From Beta vulgaris subsp. vulgaris (lineage: Eukaryota; Streptophyta; Magnoliopsida; Caryophyllales; Amaranthaceae), in assembly GCF_026745355.1 (NCBI RefSeq), contig NC_079207.1, forward strand, positions 19,162,920 through 19,226,919: DNA of 64,000 nt, read 5' to 3'. Of this stretch, positions 11,118 through 22,546 are shown one piece after another. Within the stretch, counting starts at the first letter, position 1. Every line of letters starts with the position of its first letter. The notes below the pieces were generated by a model that saw only the letters and a list, made by a program, of their open reading frames with translations, had not been told where the DNA came from and searched no databases. A program made the translations under genes and the position numbers.

Positions 11118-11460
11118 TTGGCAGGGGCTTATAAGGTTTTTTCATAGTCCTCTAGCCTATAGAAAATATTAATAAATTAGCTATGTATATAGTACTTATA
11201 TTTCATAAGAAGGTGCATAGAGAAATCATCGTTTCTCAGGCTTTATCAGAGAAACTCTTCCTTTTAGGCATCTTAGTGGACCTATGTCATCCAAAAAGAT
11301 CAAAATAGCTGAATGTTATGTGATAGTGGATAAGATTACTATTAAGATCAGAATACAAAGCACTTATCATTTGCTGGAAGAGCTCAGTTGGTGAATGCAG
11401 TGTTAATAAGCACACCTAGCTATTGGGCACAATTTTTTTTTCTTCCAGTTGCAAATATAA

Positions 11461-11967
11461 CGAAATAAAAAATAAAGATCAAAGTAGATGAATGTTATGT
11501 GTTAGCTACGAGCTCTTACAGCTAAAAAAAAAAAGGAGAACTGATAAAGAGTCGCCTATTAAGGAGGACGTCGCTAGTCGACGATTGTACCGTTGGAGTC
11601 AGAACTCTAATGACTGATGGAATTGGTAAAAAAAGCGAATGTCGTTCACAATCCGGACAACGGACAACCAAAGGCAAGATTCACATCTCGCCGCATAAGC
11701 AATCCCAAGGAACTTCTGACGCTTGGGATCCTTGGCACATGATCTCTTAAAGAGTCACGTTCCTATGTGACTCATGACTCTCTCTCGAGAGTATTTTAGG
11801 TTTCTCCATTAGGTAGGAGAAATGGGGCATGCTGAAATCCACCAGATGAAACTAGGGTGCCGCCTGCAGATTTGAATTTTTCAAGGCAAGGACCATTAAG
11901 ATCATTACCAAGCTATAAAGAGAGCTCAACAATTTGAGCTCTCGAACACACTTCCGACTTTTGAAAC
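11461..11967. other. Unrecognised DNA left of the solo LTR
   Basis: This contains a short A-run at about 11524 and a moderately GC-rich stretch 11540-11960 without a usable frame. A sequence of about 30 bp around 11477 (AGATCAAAGTAGATGAATG) repeats a segment at about 11299 in the LINE remnant. It may be more LINE or another old repeat; I cannot decide. Confidence 0.3.
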
Positions 11968-14558
11968 TGTAACACCCCCCAACATCCATACACGTCTATG
12001 ATTACGTCGCATCGACTCTGGGAGTGTTATTGCCGCGGTGAAACGCAAGGCTTATTGAAATGAAACATTTAACTTAAAACCTTATTATGAAAATTAAACT
12101 GCAGCAGAAATAAATGTTAACTACAACTCGAGAATCATCAACAACCCCTTTTTATTTAAACCACAAACTAAGTAAATCATATTAGTTCTATAATGTTTAA
12201 CCAAAACGCTTTAAGGTTTATGGACTAGAAAATATCCCTCGTACGCCCAATCTCATGCAGCAACACCAGCACACCTAGTCCACTTCCCATTGTAGCATCA
12301 ATGGTTCATCACATGTCAACAAACAACATATATAATAAAAAACAATCAGCTATGCTGAGTACATAGTAAAACATTGAGATAATATACTAAGCATAAACAA
12401 AACAATAAGAAACGTTTCTAGACATGATACTACAATAGTATTACATTCATTACTTTTGTAATTTAGTTTGCAGGGAACGGACACCGTCATCTTACTAGAA
12501 TCATACGGGCTACTTAATCCTTAATAGACAACTTGGTCTATTAGATGAAATGCAAATACGGTTTCGTTTCGTCCCACATCCATCACCTTAGTATGTGTAC
12601 CCCCAAGATCGTACGGAACCTTCTGCCTACTTGAGTTATCAAAATTCATAAGGACACTACTGTTGTCACAGTAGGCCCTGCGTAGGAGTGTAGAACAAGT
12701 CCCACACCCCCCCCCCCCCCGCGCCATTGTTCATCGCTTGTAGGGAATCCAACTACAGGTTTATTGCCAAAATCCTTTCTCACTCTTAGTATTGTCCATT
12801 TACACTACATTAAACATATAATCATTTAATGTTCTTTCTTAGATACAATATTTAATTCTTTAATTCTTGTAACATCCTTGTTACCCCATAGATCAAGGAA
12901 TACAAATCCAATACTTTCATGTTTATGATACAATAGTATTACGCATTTAAATAACAACGCAAACCAATTCACAAGTCATATAATTAGGAAATACATATCT
13001 ATTTCCAATCCATTTCATGCTACCAAACAATCTCAGCAATCACAATCATATAATCGCTCCCTATCATGATTTTAGGTTCCAATGAAAGAGTTCATAACCT
13101 AATTAACATGATACTAGTATTTGCAACTGAAGTGGTATGCGTACGTACCTTGTAACGAATAATCTTCGCTGACTAATTAAACGCTCCGCTTATGAAATTG
13201 GGACCTAAACGAATAAGGAAATACTTCAATGCTACATCCTTGATATTATTAATATAGAAGAACGTGACTAACTATATAAAACTTAGTATTTCGGAGTATA
13301 AAAATAGGTAATCTTGTTGTTCATTAGTCTTCTTTCCTTTCATAACTCTATTGAACTTAACGTCTTTTAAGAACCAATATCAATGTGCAAAGCTGATTTT
13401 AGTTTGCTTAATAACAAATTACCCTTACAACTCCACTTAAATCTTTATATCCAGGTACTATCAAAATCAGATTTGAGTAACAAGGTTCTTATAACATTAC
13501 AACTATAACTAATAATCTGATTTCTTTTATTAACTTTATACCTTACTTATACTTTCAAAACTTTATCAAATTTACAACTTAAGTCCACTTACAAACTTAA
13601 TCAATTCATAACTTACTATAATTAAAACTTAATTAAATTACAAATTAATAATTTAAAAATCAGATTATACAATATTAAGTACTAAAAAGAAAATTATATT
13701 ATATACATATTTTTTTATACCACTCAGTCTTGCTAGCGTCAAACACCTGTAACGAAACTCCAGCAGCGATGCAACCGCTCAAGCCTTGAACCATGATACT
13801 TCGTGCGCCACACACACGGTCGCGAACAACTCGAGTCTCGCACACCTTGCTTCGCACAACCACAGCACCGGCGCACACCAAGCACGACAGTAGCAGTGAC
13901 GATTCGTCGCTCGTCGCACCAACCTTGCACAATTCGTCGCAACACCCTCGCACAATTCGTCGCACAACACACTCGCACAATTCCTCGCACAGCACCCTCG
14001 CACAATTCATCACACAACACCCTCAAGCCACAGGCCACGCTCGAGTCGCACACACCACACACTCGCTCGCCTCGACCCGTCGACGGCTTGCACAAGTCTT
14101 TCGAACGCCTCTCACACACCTTGCACAATCTGACTGCTCGAACACCACACACACACAACACGCACACAATCCAACCTCGTCGAAGGGGACGAGATTTGGA
14201 GGAAAAGAAAACGACGAGGGAGAAGGAGAGAGGAGAGGGAAAATTTGAGAGGGGATGAAGAAAACGGCTGGGAAATTAGAGTTAGGGTTTCTGATTTTTT
14301 TTATTTCTCCTTCTTTCCTATTTATAGGGTGGCCATCCTAAGTCTAATAGGATTTGTTTTATTTTATTTATTTCGAAATTAAAATAAACCAAACCATAAT
14401 ATAATTATGTATATTAAATAGGTTGCTTAATTACGTTATAGTTGTGAGCTTACCCAAACTATATTATTTTTTGTAAATTATACTAAAATACTTTTCGATT
14501 ATATTCTTCATATTTTCTTATTTATAAATAATAACTCCCAAAAATACGGAGTATTACA
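11968..14558 (-). mobile_element. Solo LTR, 2.59 kb, minus orientation
   Basis: The sequence starts TGTAACACCCCCC and ends GGAGTATTACA, so it has the TG...CA ends and short imperfect inverted repeat of an LTR. A perfect 5-bp TSD, GAAAC, lies at 11963-11967 and 14559-14563. There is no gag-pol, no primer site and no second LTR, so this is best read as a solo LTR left by recombination between LTRs. The only promoter-like signal reads leftward. The size suits a large-LTR chromovirus, but I cannot assign a lineage. Frames at 13740-14258 are low-complexity H/T/S/R-rich and not genes. Confidence 0.82.
14319..14326 (-). promoter_or_regulatory. TATA box of the solo LTR
   Basis: On the minus strand the context is CCTATAAATAGG, about 232 bases inside the LTR, followed downstream by a purine-rich leader with AAACCCTAA. 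This sets the LTR orientation and implies a short U3 of about 260 bp. Confidence 0.6.
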
Positions 14559-14563
14559 GAAAC

Positions 14564-14830
14564 GATAAATACATGTCCGAACCAGAGATAATGTTCATCG
14601 CCTCGATCATGCTCACACTGCTTGTCCTCTTGAGTCACATGTTCCTTCATTATAGATTCTAAAAGATCTACATATTCCATGACTACAGTATTACACCACC
14701 ATTCCTTATGCAACTGGCAAACATTTTCGAATTGCCATAACCAACAACGATCCACAACCTTAACAACTCGACAGTAAAAACTTACATCAACTATTTGACA
14801 ACTTACCACACAGAGTAAGAAAGAGACCAA
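14564..14830. other. Unrecognised DNA between solo LTR and CACTA
   Basis: The minus strand is open through this stretch (about 85 codons from 14815) but the product matches nothing I know. It was once joined to 11967 on the left and 16387 on the right, before the two insertions. Confidence 0.3.
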
Positions 14831-16383
14831 CACTAGTAGAATAATTGCTTGTTGCTGCGATGATATTGCTGCGGTTTTATCCATACGCAGCAATATATCA
14901 AGTAAAAAGAAAAAAATAAAATAAAATAACCATATTGCTGCGATTTTGGCTGAAAACTGAAGCAATATGATTTCAACATAAATTTTTTAAAATCTTTTTG
15001 ACTATTTGACCAAATATATTACTGCGGTTTCTAACAAAAACCGCAGCAATATATTAAATAATATAAAAAAATTATTATTTTAATCTATTGCAGCGGTTCC
15101 TTCTAGAAACCGCAGCAATATGTTCATTAGGGTTTAATAAAACTCAAAGGCGTCGTTCCCTTCACTCTCACAATAACACTAATTCCTCTTCACAACCTCA
15201 CCCTCTCTAAATCTCCTTCCTTCTCTATTTCTCACGCACCCTCTCCAGATCTCCTTCCTCCCTCTCTTCACCTAACAACGACCAGCCTTCCTCCTCACTC
15301 CACCGGCGATTCATGCCTCCTCACCCACCGTGCGCTTCACTTCCTCCTCACGCCATCAGCCTTTTTCCTCTCTATCTCTCTAGATCTCCTCGTTGCACTC
15401 GTGTTCGTTCCTCCTCACGTACCGGCAGTTCGTTTGCACTCGTGTTCGTTCCTCCTCACGCCACCGGCGGTTCGTTTGCACTCGTCTTCGTTCCTCGCTC
15501 TAGCGCTTCCTCCCTCCACTTCGTTCGCTCCGGCTTCGTCAACACCCTATAATTGGGTCGCTAATTTCGTCAATAGATCCATTTTTTTTTCTTTTTTCGT
15601 TTTTTTCGGTATTTTTGTTTTTTTAGATCTATAGAATTTTTGTGTTCATAATTTCGAATTTCTGTTCATTAGGTTTCATAAAATAAAAATGTAGATTCTT
15701 TGTTTTAGGATTTGTTTGATTTCGACACTCGTTTTTTTCTTAGGTTTCATACTTTCTGTTTTTTTTAGGTTTCATTCTGTTTTTTGGGTTCTATTTTTTT
15801 TTCCTTTTTTTGTTTCTTTCGTTATTTTAGATCGGTAGAATTTTTATTTTAGGATTTTTTAATATATTTTTTGTTTTTTTTTTTCTTTTAGTAATAGTCA
15901 TTGTAACTAAAATTTAAGTTGCCATAAGATCTAATAAACAAACTTATTTTCATCCTTCATTTTGAGATTTTGTGCACATTGAACTTGTGTCAATTCATAT
16001 GCGAATTTTGTGGATAGTGGATTGGTTTGTTGCCTGATTTTAATCTTTCATATGTGATTGCAAAATGCAAAAAAAAAAAAAAAAAAAAAAATTGTTACCA
16101 GGATATATTGCTGCGGTTTTAGGCCAAAACCGCAGCAATAGTTTGACATATTGCCGCGGTTTTGGCCCAAAACCGCAGCAATATTCTCTGTTAAATAGCT
16201 AATACATAATAATATTACTGCGGTTTGGCCTAAAAACTGCAGCAATATTTGTAGATATTGCTGCAGTTTAAAACCGCAGCAATATAATTATTACCTATTG
16301 TTGCCCCCTTAGTTGCTGCGCGCCCAAAATCGCAGCAATAGGCCACTTTTTTACCCCAGCAATAAACATTTATTTTACTAGTG
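14831..16383. mobile_element. Complete non-autonomous CACTA element, family A, copy 2
   Basis: The left end is CACTAGTAGAATAATTGC, the right end ATTTATTTTACTAGTG. The 3-bp TSD is CAA at 14828-14830 and 16384-16386. About 300 bp at each end matches the copy at 9651, including an internal block around 15993-16075 that corresponds to 10731-10813; the CT-rich interiors differ. Subterminal ATTGCTGCGGTTTT pairs occur at 14862-15120 and 16107-16285. There is no transposase. Confidence 0.95.
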
Positions 16384-17003
16384 CAACATAATTATAGCTA
16401 ACATAGCTCGGGAAGGGAGCATTACCAAACAAGGGTTAGGGAAAGGGATGCCTGATAACCAAAACTTGACCAACAAAGGGGAAAGGGACTCGGCAAAAAA
16501 ACATAAACATGGGAGGGGAAGGGGAAGCCCAACTAGATACGCAAAACCAGGGGAAGGGGAGGGGAAGCCCAATACAATAAGTGAAAACAAAGGAGGGGAA
16601 AGGGAGGCCCGACTATCTCAAAACAGGGAAGCGGAAGAGGAACCCCGACGCACCACCAGGAGGGGAGGGAGAAGGGGATGGGGAAGACCGATGCAACTAT
16701 GGGGGAGGGGAAGATCGATTAAACAAAATTCGAATGAATTGAAATGGCGGTTAGACAATCCTGCTAAAATGAAGAAGACTAAAGCACAAACTAGAAGACT
16801 ACGGGGACATGACGACAGAGGGGACACGGCGGCAGAAGGAGATGGGAATGCTGACGCGACTACATGGGAGATTGAACACGACTAAATGAAAGAACACGCT
16901 AGGGATAGGCTCGCCAGCGACCGGTAGAGCTACCGACCACCAGTGAACCTGGGGGTGGCGGCTTTTAGGGTTTGCTTAGGAGGTTAGAGAGAGAGAGAGA
17001 GCG
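16384..17003. other. Strand-biased G-rich tract ending in (GA)n
   Basis: 16400-16720 is dominated by GGGGAAGGGGA-type sequence on the plus strand, giving a 145-codon low-complexity frame (16448-16885) that I do not call a gene. 16900-16980 has GGCGGCTTTTAGGGTTTG and is followed by (GA)n at 16986-17002. On the minus strand this reads like a plant 5' leader (CT repeat, then AAACCCTAA-like motif), perhaps of an old LINE, but no coding start follows. Confidence 0.4.
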
Positions 17004-18544
17004 CTGGTATTTTCATATCATACAATTCATTAGAACACATGAGAACAGGCATATAACCATAATTTTTTACTCCCACCCAAATCCTAAACTAACCCAATTT
17101 TACTATTAAAAGTAAAATAATTCCTATGTGATTCCTAACCATTATAGGAAAATTGTTAGTTACTTGGGCCAACTGGAGGAGTGCAATAAAAGTGTATAGT
17201 CCTCTTCCTCCGGTGTAACGTCACCCTCCACGCAATCACCTTCTATGTGGCGAAATTAACATACTCAAACTCAAGAAAAATTATAAGAAAAGATGGAGGG
17301 TTTAGAGTGGAAAAGTAGAGCAATAAGGGTGGAATTTTGTATGTTGAACGAAAACAGATTCTCTTTATTTTTCTTCACTTTGGCCGTCAGATTATGGGGG
17401 TTATGGACTAAAAATGTGGTAATAAACCAACAGCAAGAGAGGGAATAGAACGGGGTTACAAATGGGATCTTTATAGGTGATTATGGGCAATAAAGAGGAA
17501 ATTAGTAGGGTTATTATGGGGGATTACAAAGGCTTAAAAGCTGATTTAAACTGGGCAGCACTTAAACAAAAAAAGGCGGGCTAAAGTTCGTTAAGCAAAC
17601 GGTTCAAAATGCAGCAGAAAGTGGTAAAATAAAATACATATTTTAAATGCGTAATATAAATATTAAATATATATATATCTATAATTTCTAATCAAATCAT
17701 TTATAATAACATAATAATAGTTACAAAGGGAAAAATATATGTACAATATAATATTTTAAGAAGTAAAATACTTTAATTTTAATAAAAAAAAATAATAAAG
17801 GAAAAAATTACGTGAAAAGTTGGGAGTGAAATTTGAGGAGCATCACAATTATCATAAAGGTTTTTAAATGTAAGCCATACTATATATTGCTCTTTCTTGG
17901 TATAAGGGGAAAAAACATCCAACAGCCATTTCGCCTTATAATGAATTGTTGAATTAGAGTTTATATTCTGATGCTCGTTTTTGTTTTCTAGTAGTGCATT
18001 TCATTATTGAATGATGTCATTGGTTTGTGGAATAATAATAAATTTTCCATTTTAATTATTTAGATTTTAGATATCATTTGCAATCTTGAGTTACATTGTA
18101 ATGTTTTACTTATTAATATGACTTCCATTTTATCCATATGTTATCATGTCATTTCAAGTTATTCATATGTAAGACTTGATTTTATAACATGCTAGTTTCA
18201 TATGCACGCGATGCGTGCGAAAACATATTAAAATTAATATTGATATCAAAAACGCTAATTGCACTTATATAATTTTATTGTAGTTTAATTTGATCATCCA
18301 CAACTTTTTTCAATGTGATAAATGAACGTGTGCCATAATGTATTATAAGTTGATATTATTGGATGATATATGCTCATTTCTTTAATATATGTGTAACTCA
18401 TTGCGTAACATTATATTGAGAAATTGGATGGTATAAGCCTTTTTCTTTGATATATTTGAATTACGTAACATATTTTTAAATAATGATGAGATGGATTACC
18501 CCAACTAACAAAAACGACCACTATGAGCCTTTAAATAAATAAAA
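17004..18544. other. AT-rich intergenic DNA
   Basis: No frame, RNA gene or element with paired ends is visible, except the Helitron-like terminus listed separately near 18192. The composition becomes strongly AT-rich after 17600. Confidence 0.5.
18192..18230 (-). mobile_element. Possible Helitron 3' terminus
   Basis: On the minus strand the sequence GCACGCATCGCGTGC forms a short hairpin and is followed after a few bases by CTAG, the arrangement of a plant Helitron 3' end. The next host base is C rather than the expected T, and I found no TC start to the right, so it is only a candidate. Confidence 0.35.
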
Positions 18545-18905
18545 GAATTTTTTAACTACAATAATACAAACTTTTGCCTGTTCTCTCGCAATAATACAAA
18601 TTAAACTTTTGATTATTTTTTAATAATACAAACTTTAAATCAAAATTCCTCCTGTAGGTCAAGTTGACTTGTAACCTGTAAAACAAGTCAAAAAAATTAC
18701 AAAATGATCTTTCTTTATTCTCCCTCCTCCCCCACCCCCACCCACCTGAACCACATCAACTTGCTACCTCCTACAACAGTTAATAACCGGTATTGTCCTA
18801 CTGGAGGAATTTTGATCAAAAGTTTGTATTATTAAAAAATAATCAAAAGTTTGTATTATTACGAGAGAACGGGCAAAAGTTTGTATTATTCTGGTTAAAA
18901 AATCC
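18545..18905. mobile_element. Mutator-like MITE
   Basis: A 9-bp TSD, TAAATAAAA, lies at 18536-18544 and 18906-18914. The element has long inverted repeats (about 110 bp with small gaps): GAATTTTTTAACTACAATAA at the left pairs with the complement of the right end. The arms contain the repeated phrase AATAATACAAACTTTTG. It has 361 bp and no coding capacity. The TSD length identifies the Mutator superfamily. Confidence 0.88.
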
Positions 18906-18914
18906 TAAATAAAA

Positions 18915-19547
18915 TGATAAATTATCCTGATCGACACATAAGATATTTTTTAAAAGGCAAAAAATAAAAAGATGAGACTGTCTTCTTTTTTTTGGTATGT
19001 TTATGTCAATATATGTTCTTTGAAATCATGATTGCAATTGAAAGTTTAGTTAGAAAGAAACTTTATAAGTTCTTACTTTTTAATTATTTGGAATTGCTTT
19101 AGTTAGATTAGTTTAATTTTCAATCAAAAATATATCTTTTTAAACATATTTTTTTGGGAAATATTTTATGTATATATTACATCTTATTATAAGTTAGGCA
19201 ATCTTAAGTTTTCTTATTAGTTATTACACATAAATATAGATCAAGAAGGAATTGAATATTTTATAATTAGCATTTTTTGATAAGTAAATAATAGAAAAAT
19301 AACCTTACAGGAGGACATCGTAACTCATCCCTTGTCTTATATATTAGAAATTGATATTGTATTATAAGAAAAGATTTAGCCTAAGTTATTAAAAAGTCCT
19401 ATTCCTAGTCTCCTACTACATGTAATGTGTGAAAGGCGAATTTAAATGGAGTAGAAGACAAATGACTTGATCTCACTTTTTTTTTTTTTAATATGTAAAC
19501 ATAAAATCAAGTCATATACCCAAAGACATAAAGGAGATATGATAATC
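18915..19547. other. AT-rich intergenic DNA
   Basis: Nothing recognisable; only short A/T runs and no coding frame. Confidence 0.5.
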
Positions 19548-19562
19548 ATCTAATCGCTAGAT

Positions 19563-19773
19563 GTACCAATTAAGATTTGGCCTATTGATAATGATTTGGC
19601 CTCATTACTTCAAGGTTATGGGAACTAATAATCCTATTAGAGGCTCTTTAGGGGTGAGATTTCCTTTACCATCCCACTTCCTTCAAGAAATTTGGCCTGC
19701 AAACCTGGCTGGTTATATATGCGCGAGGTACCAGTTCAATAGGGTCCTTCATCTTACAAATTTAAAAAAAAAA
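19563..19773 (+). mobile_element. SINE, family S1, copy 1
   Basis: The flanks 19548-19562 and 19774-19788 are a 15-bp TSD with two mismatches (ATCTAAT..CTAGAT). The body ends in an A-run. It matches the copy at 60928 through TACCAA at the start, the GGTGAGRTTTCC block, TTTGGCCTGCAAA and the CTTCATCTTACAAATTT tail. The tRNA-type A box is mutated here. Confidence 0.8.
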
Positions 19774-19788
19774 ATCTAATTACTAGAT

Positions 19789-20308
<520 letters not shown>

Positions 20309-20325
20309 CACTACAAGAATCCGTC

Positions 20326-20660
20326 TTATTACCTACCAAAATTATCTACCGCATTTCAATCAGTAGGTAATTATTATTATAGCTACTGCTCCGTGAAATT
20401 ACCTACTGCTTTGACATCGGTAGGTAATTTAGCTACTGATCACATTTAACACCTACTGTTTTTAAAAATCGGTAGGTAATTTACCTACCACTCTTATTTA
20501 ACACCTACCGTTTTAAAAAATAGTAGCTATTTACCTGCCACTTATCTCCTTATACCTACTATTTTGCAGTTGGTATAACAATTAAAGAATTATCTCTATA
20601 TAAAAAGAAAATACCAACTAATTTTATAACAATACCTACCGTTTAGTGGTAGGTAAATTA
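20326..20660. repeat. Subterminal repeats of CACTA family B, left end
   Basis: At least ten degenerate copies of TACCTACYG/CRGTAGGTA, several as inverted pairs separated by 7-15 bases (for example near 20448-20481). A TnpA-type protein is expected to bind such sites. Confidence 0.85.
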
Positions 20661-20856
20661 TTATAGTAGGTATATCTCAATTACCCATTAGAAACCCTAC
20701 CAAGTAACGCCAATTGAAGCTGCCAAATAACGTGGTCCTCCACCTTCACCCAAATAATGCCAATTGAAGCTGCCACCATTGATGAAACCCTAGCTGCCGG
20801 AAATCATCGCTTGACCGCCTTTGCTGGCGCCGAATCGCCACCGCAAATTGTTGCTG

Positions 20857-20967
20857 ATGTCGCCGGAATTGTTGCTGCTGTCGCCGCGAATTGTTACTGC
20901 TGTCGCCGCGAATTGTTGCTGCTGTCGCCGGAATTGTTGCTGCTGTCGCCGGAATTGTTGTCGCCTT
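20857..20967. repeat. 21/22-bp minisatellite
   Basis: About five tandem copies of GTCGCCGGAATTGTTGCTGC(T), differing by an added C/G in two copies. The GC content contrasts with the surrounding AT-rich CACTA interior. Frames across it are repeat artefacts. Confidence 0.9.
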
Positions 20968-22546
20968 ACCGCCTTTGCTGCCGGAAATCCATATGTTGTT
21001 GAATGTTTTCATGGTAACTTGTTTCTCCATCCTTATGTTGTTGTGGAATCATTTTCATGGTAACTTGTTTTTGCCATATAATAATTCTTAAATTCCTAGT
21101 CTTGATAGTTAGCTTTTCTGCTTAGGCTATTCTAAAGTCTTAATTTATTAAGAAGCAACAATTACGGTCTCTAGTCTTTGATTTATGATGAAACAGTTGC
21201 TCACTCCTCAGTTAGTTGCTTGCATATCTTGCAATTGGTGCTCTTTTTCTCCAACTCCTTGACTTTATGTTGTCTTTATCTATCTGCTCTACTTTACAAT
21301 GGGAATACGATTCTAGCTTGTTAGAATTCTACTTGAACAACCTATAATTCACTTTTCTGATTGATCAGAAAAGAAGTTTTAGCGTGTTATTGTTGATTGA
21401 TCTATACAAATCACTTTAGGTGCAGACCCCATGTAGATTGTCTGAAATAGGCGCTTTATAAAAGAGGTATTAAAGCAACACTCTTATGACAAAGATCCGA
21501 ACATATTTTAGCAGCAGAATTCCTCAAAACTCTCTTGGATTTGCCTGCTAAGTGTTTTTTCTTTCATTATGAGTGCATATCTTTTGTCATGTTCATGTCT
21601 TCGCGGAATTTGACTATTCTCCATCAAATGACTATTCTCCATTTGAAAAAGAAGAGGCATTCACAGTGATTCACTACCTCACTAGAACTTTTATTGTATA
21701 AAGTGTTATCAAATGACTATTCTCCATCCTTATGTTGTTGTGGAATCATTTTCATGGCAACATAATTTTTCTCCATCCTTATGTTGTTGTTGTAGAATCA
21801 TTTTCATGGCAAAGGTGTTTGAATTATGATGCCGACCGTTGCTGCCACTATTGGTTGATTTCGCTTCCTTCAATCAATTCATCCTCACTATTCTGATTTT
21901 AGGTAATTTAATTGTTTTTTTTTCTTTGCTTCAAATTTTTATTTTAGCCTTTGCTATAATTAAATTGTACTTGTTAAGATAATAAGATGTAATTGTGATT
22001 GGGGATTAGTGACTGTGGAATTATATTTATATGTTGTTATTGTAAATTATGTTGAATGAATTTTGCACTTTCCTGTATAGTATAAGTGATATGTAGAAGC
22101 CAAGTGACATTATAAAAATGTAGCATTATATTGTTGTGGTTTTCTAAAGTAGCATATATATGTACCTTCTAAAAATCTAGTGATAAAAAAACCCATAGAA
22201 GTTGACTTTACATGGAAAGAAAAGATATTAATTAAGGGGTCCAATACAATCATTAAATTGGTAAGTTCACGATGCATTGAAGGTAACAAAAATACACTGT
22301 ACAATTTTATAATAGGTTGTGTATAATATACCCACATAAAATTCTTTCTTAGGACGCCTAATTAAAATATTTCATACTAGCACTTCCATTAGTTTTTTTA
22401 AACTACTTTGTATTGTTGATTGTTACCTTTTTTTATATATAATCTCATTAAAAGCGGCATGTGATTTAGGTGTGTGTTTTCTTATTGCATCATATGTACT
22501 AGTATAACCAAGGAAAAAGGGTGGGGTATGCCCTGCATGGATGCAG
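20968..22546. other. CACTA family B interior upstream of the TnpA-like gene
   Basis: Non-coding, probably leader and introns of the element. A 36-bp sentence (CTCCATCCTTATGTTGTTG...) occurs at 21025, 21722 and 21771. A T-rich tract followed by an AG near 22546 marks the likely 3' splice site of the first recognised exon; upstream exons were not found. Confidence 0.5.

Larger units (their letters stand above)
9290..11460 (+). pseudogene. Old LINE reverse-transcriptase remnant, split by a CACTA element
   Basis: Before the CACTA copy (9305-9647) the plus strand has RIDLKKAYDS, then in shifted frames a GDPxSPLLF-like piece and FANDLLLFCKGD, where the catalytic FADD has become FAND. After the CACTA copy (11121-11460) it resumes with RETLPFRHLSG and FAGRAQLVNAVLI followed by SYWAQ. 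Many stops and indels show it is much older than the LINE at 4736. Its 5' and 3' ends are not visible. Confidence 0.75.

Noticed and set aside
13739..14258. Overlapping open frames of 74-151 codons on both strands
   Set aside because: Low-complexity CAC/TCG-rich sequence inside the solo LTR; composition biased (H, T, S, R or C, V, R) in every frame, no domain, no splice or start context.
16448..16885. 145-codon plus-strand frame
   Set aside because: Product is G/R/E/K-rich as expected of a GGGGAA-type tract; stops are rare only because the tract lacks T.
20746..21091. Cysteine/leucine-rich and glutamine/threonine-rich frames on both strands
   Set aside because: They are translations of the 21/22-bp minisatellite and change frame between units.
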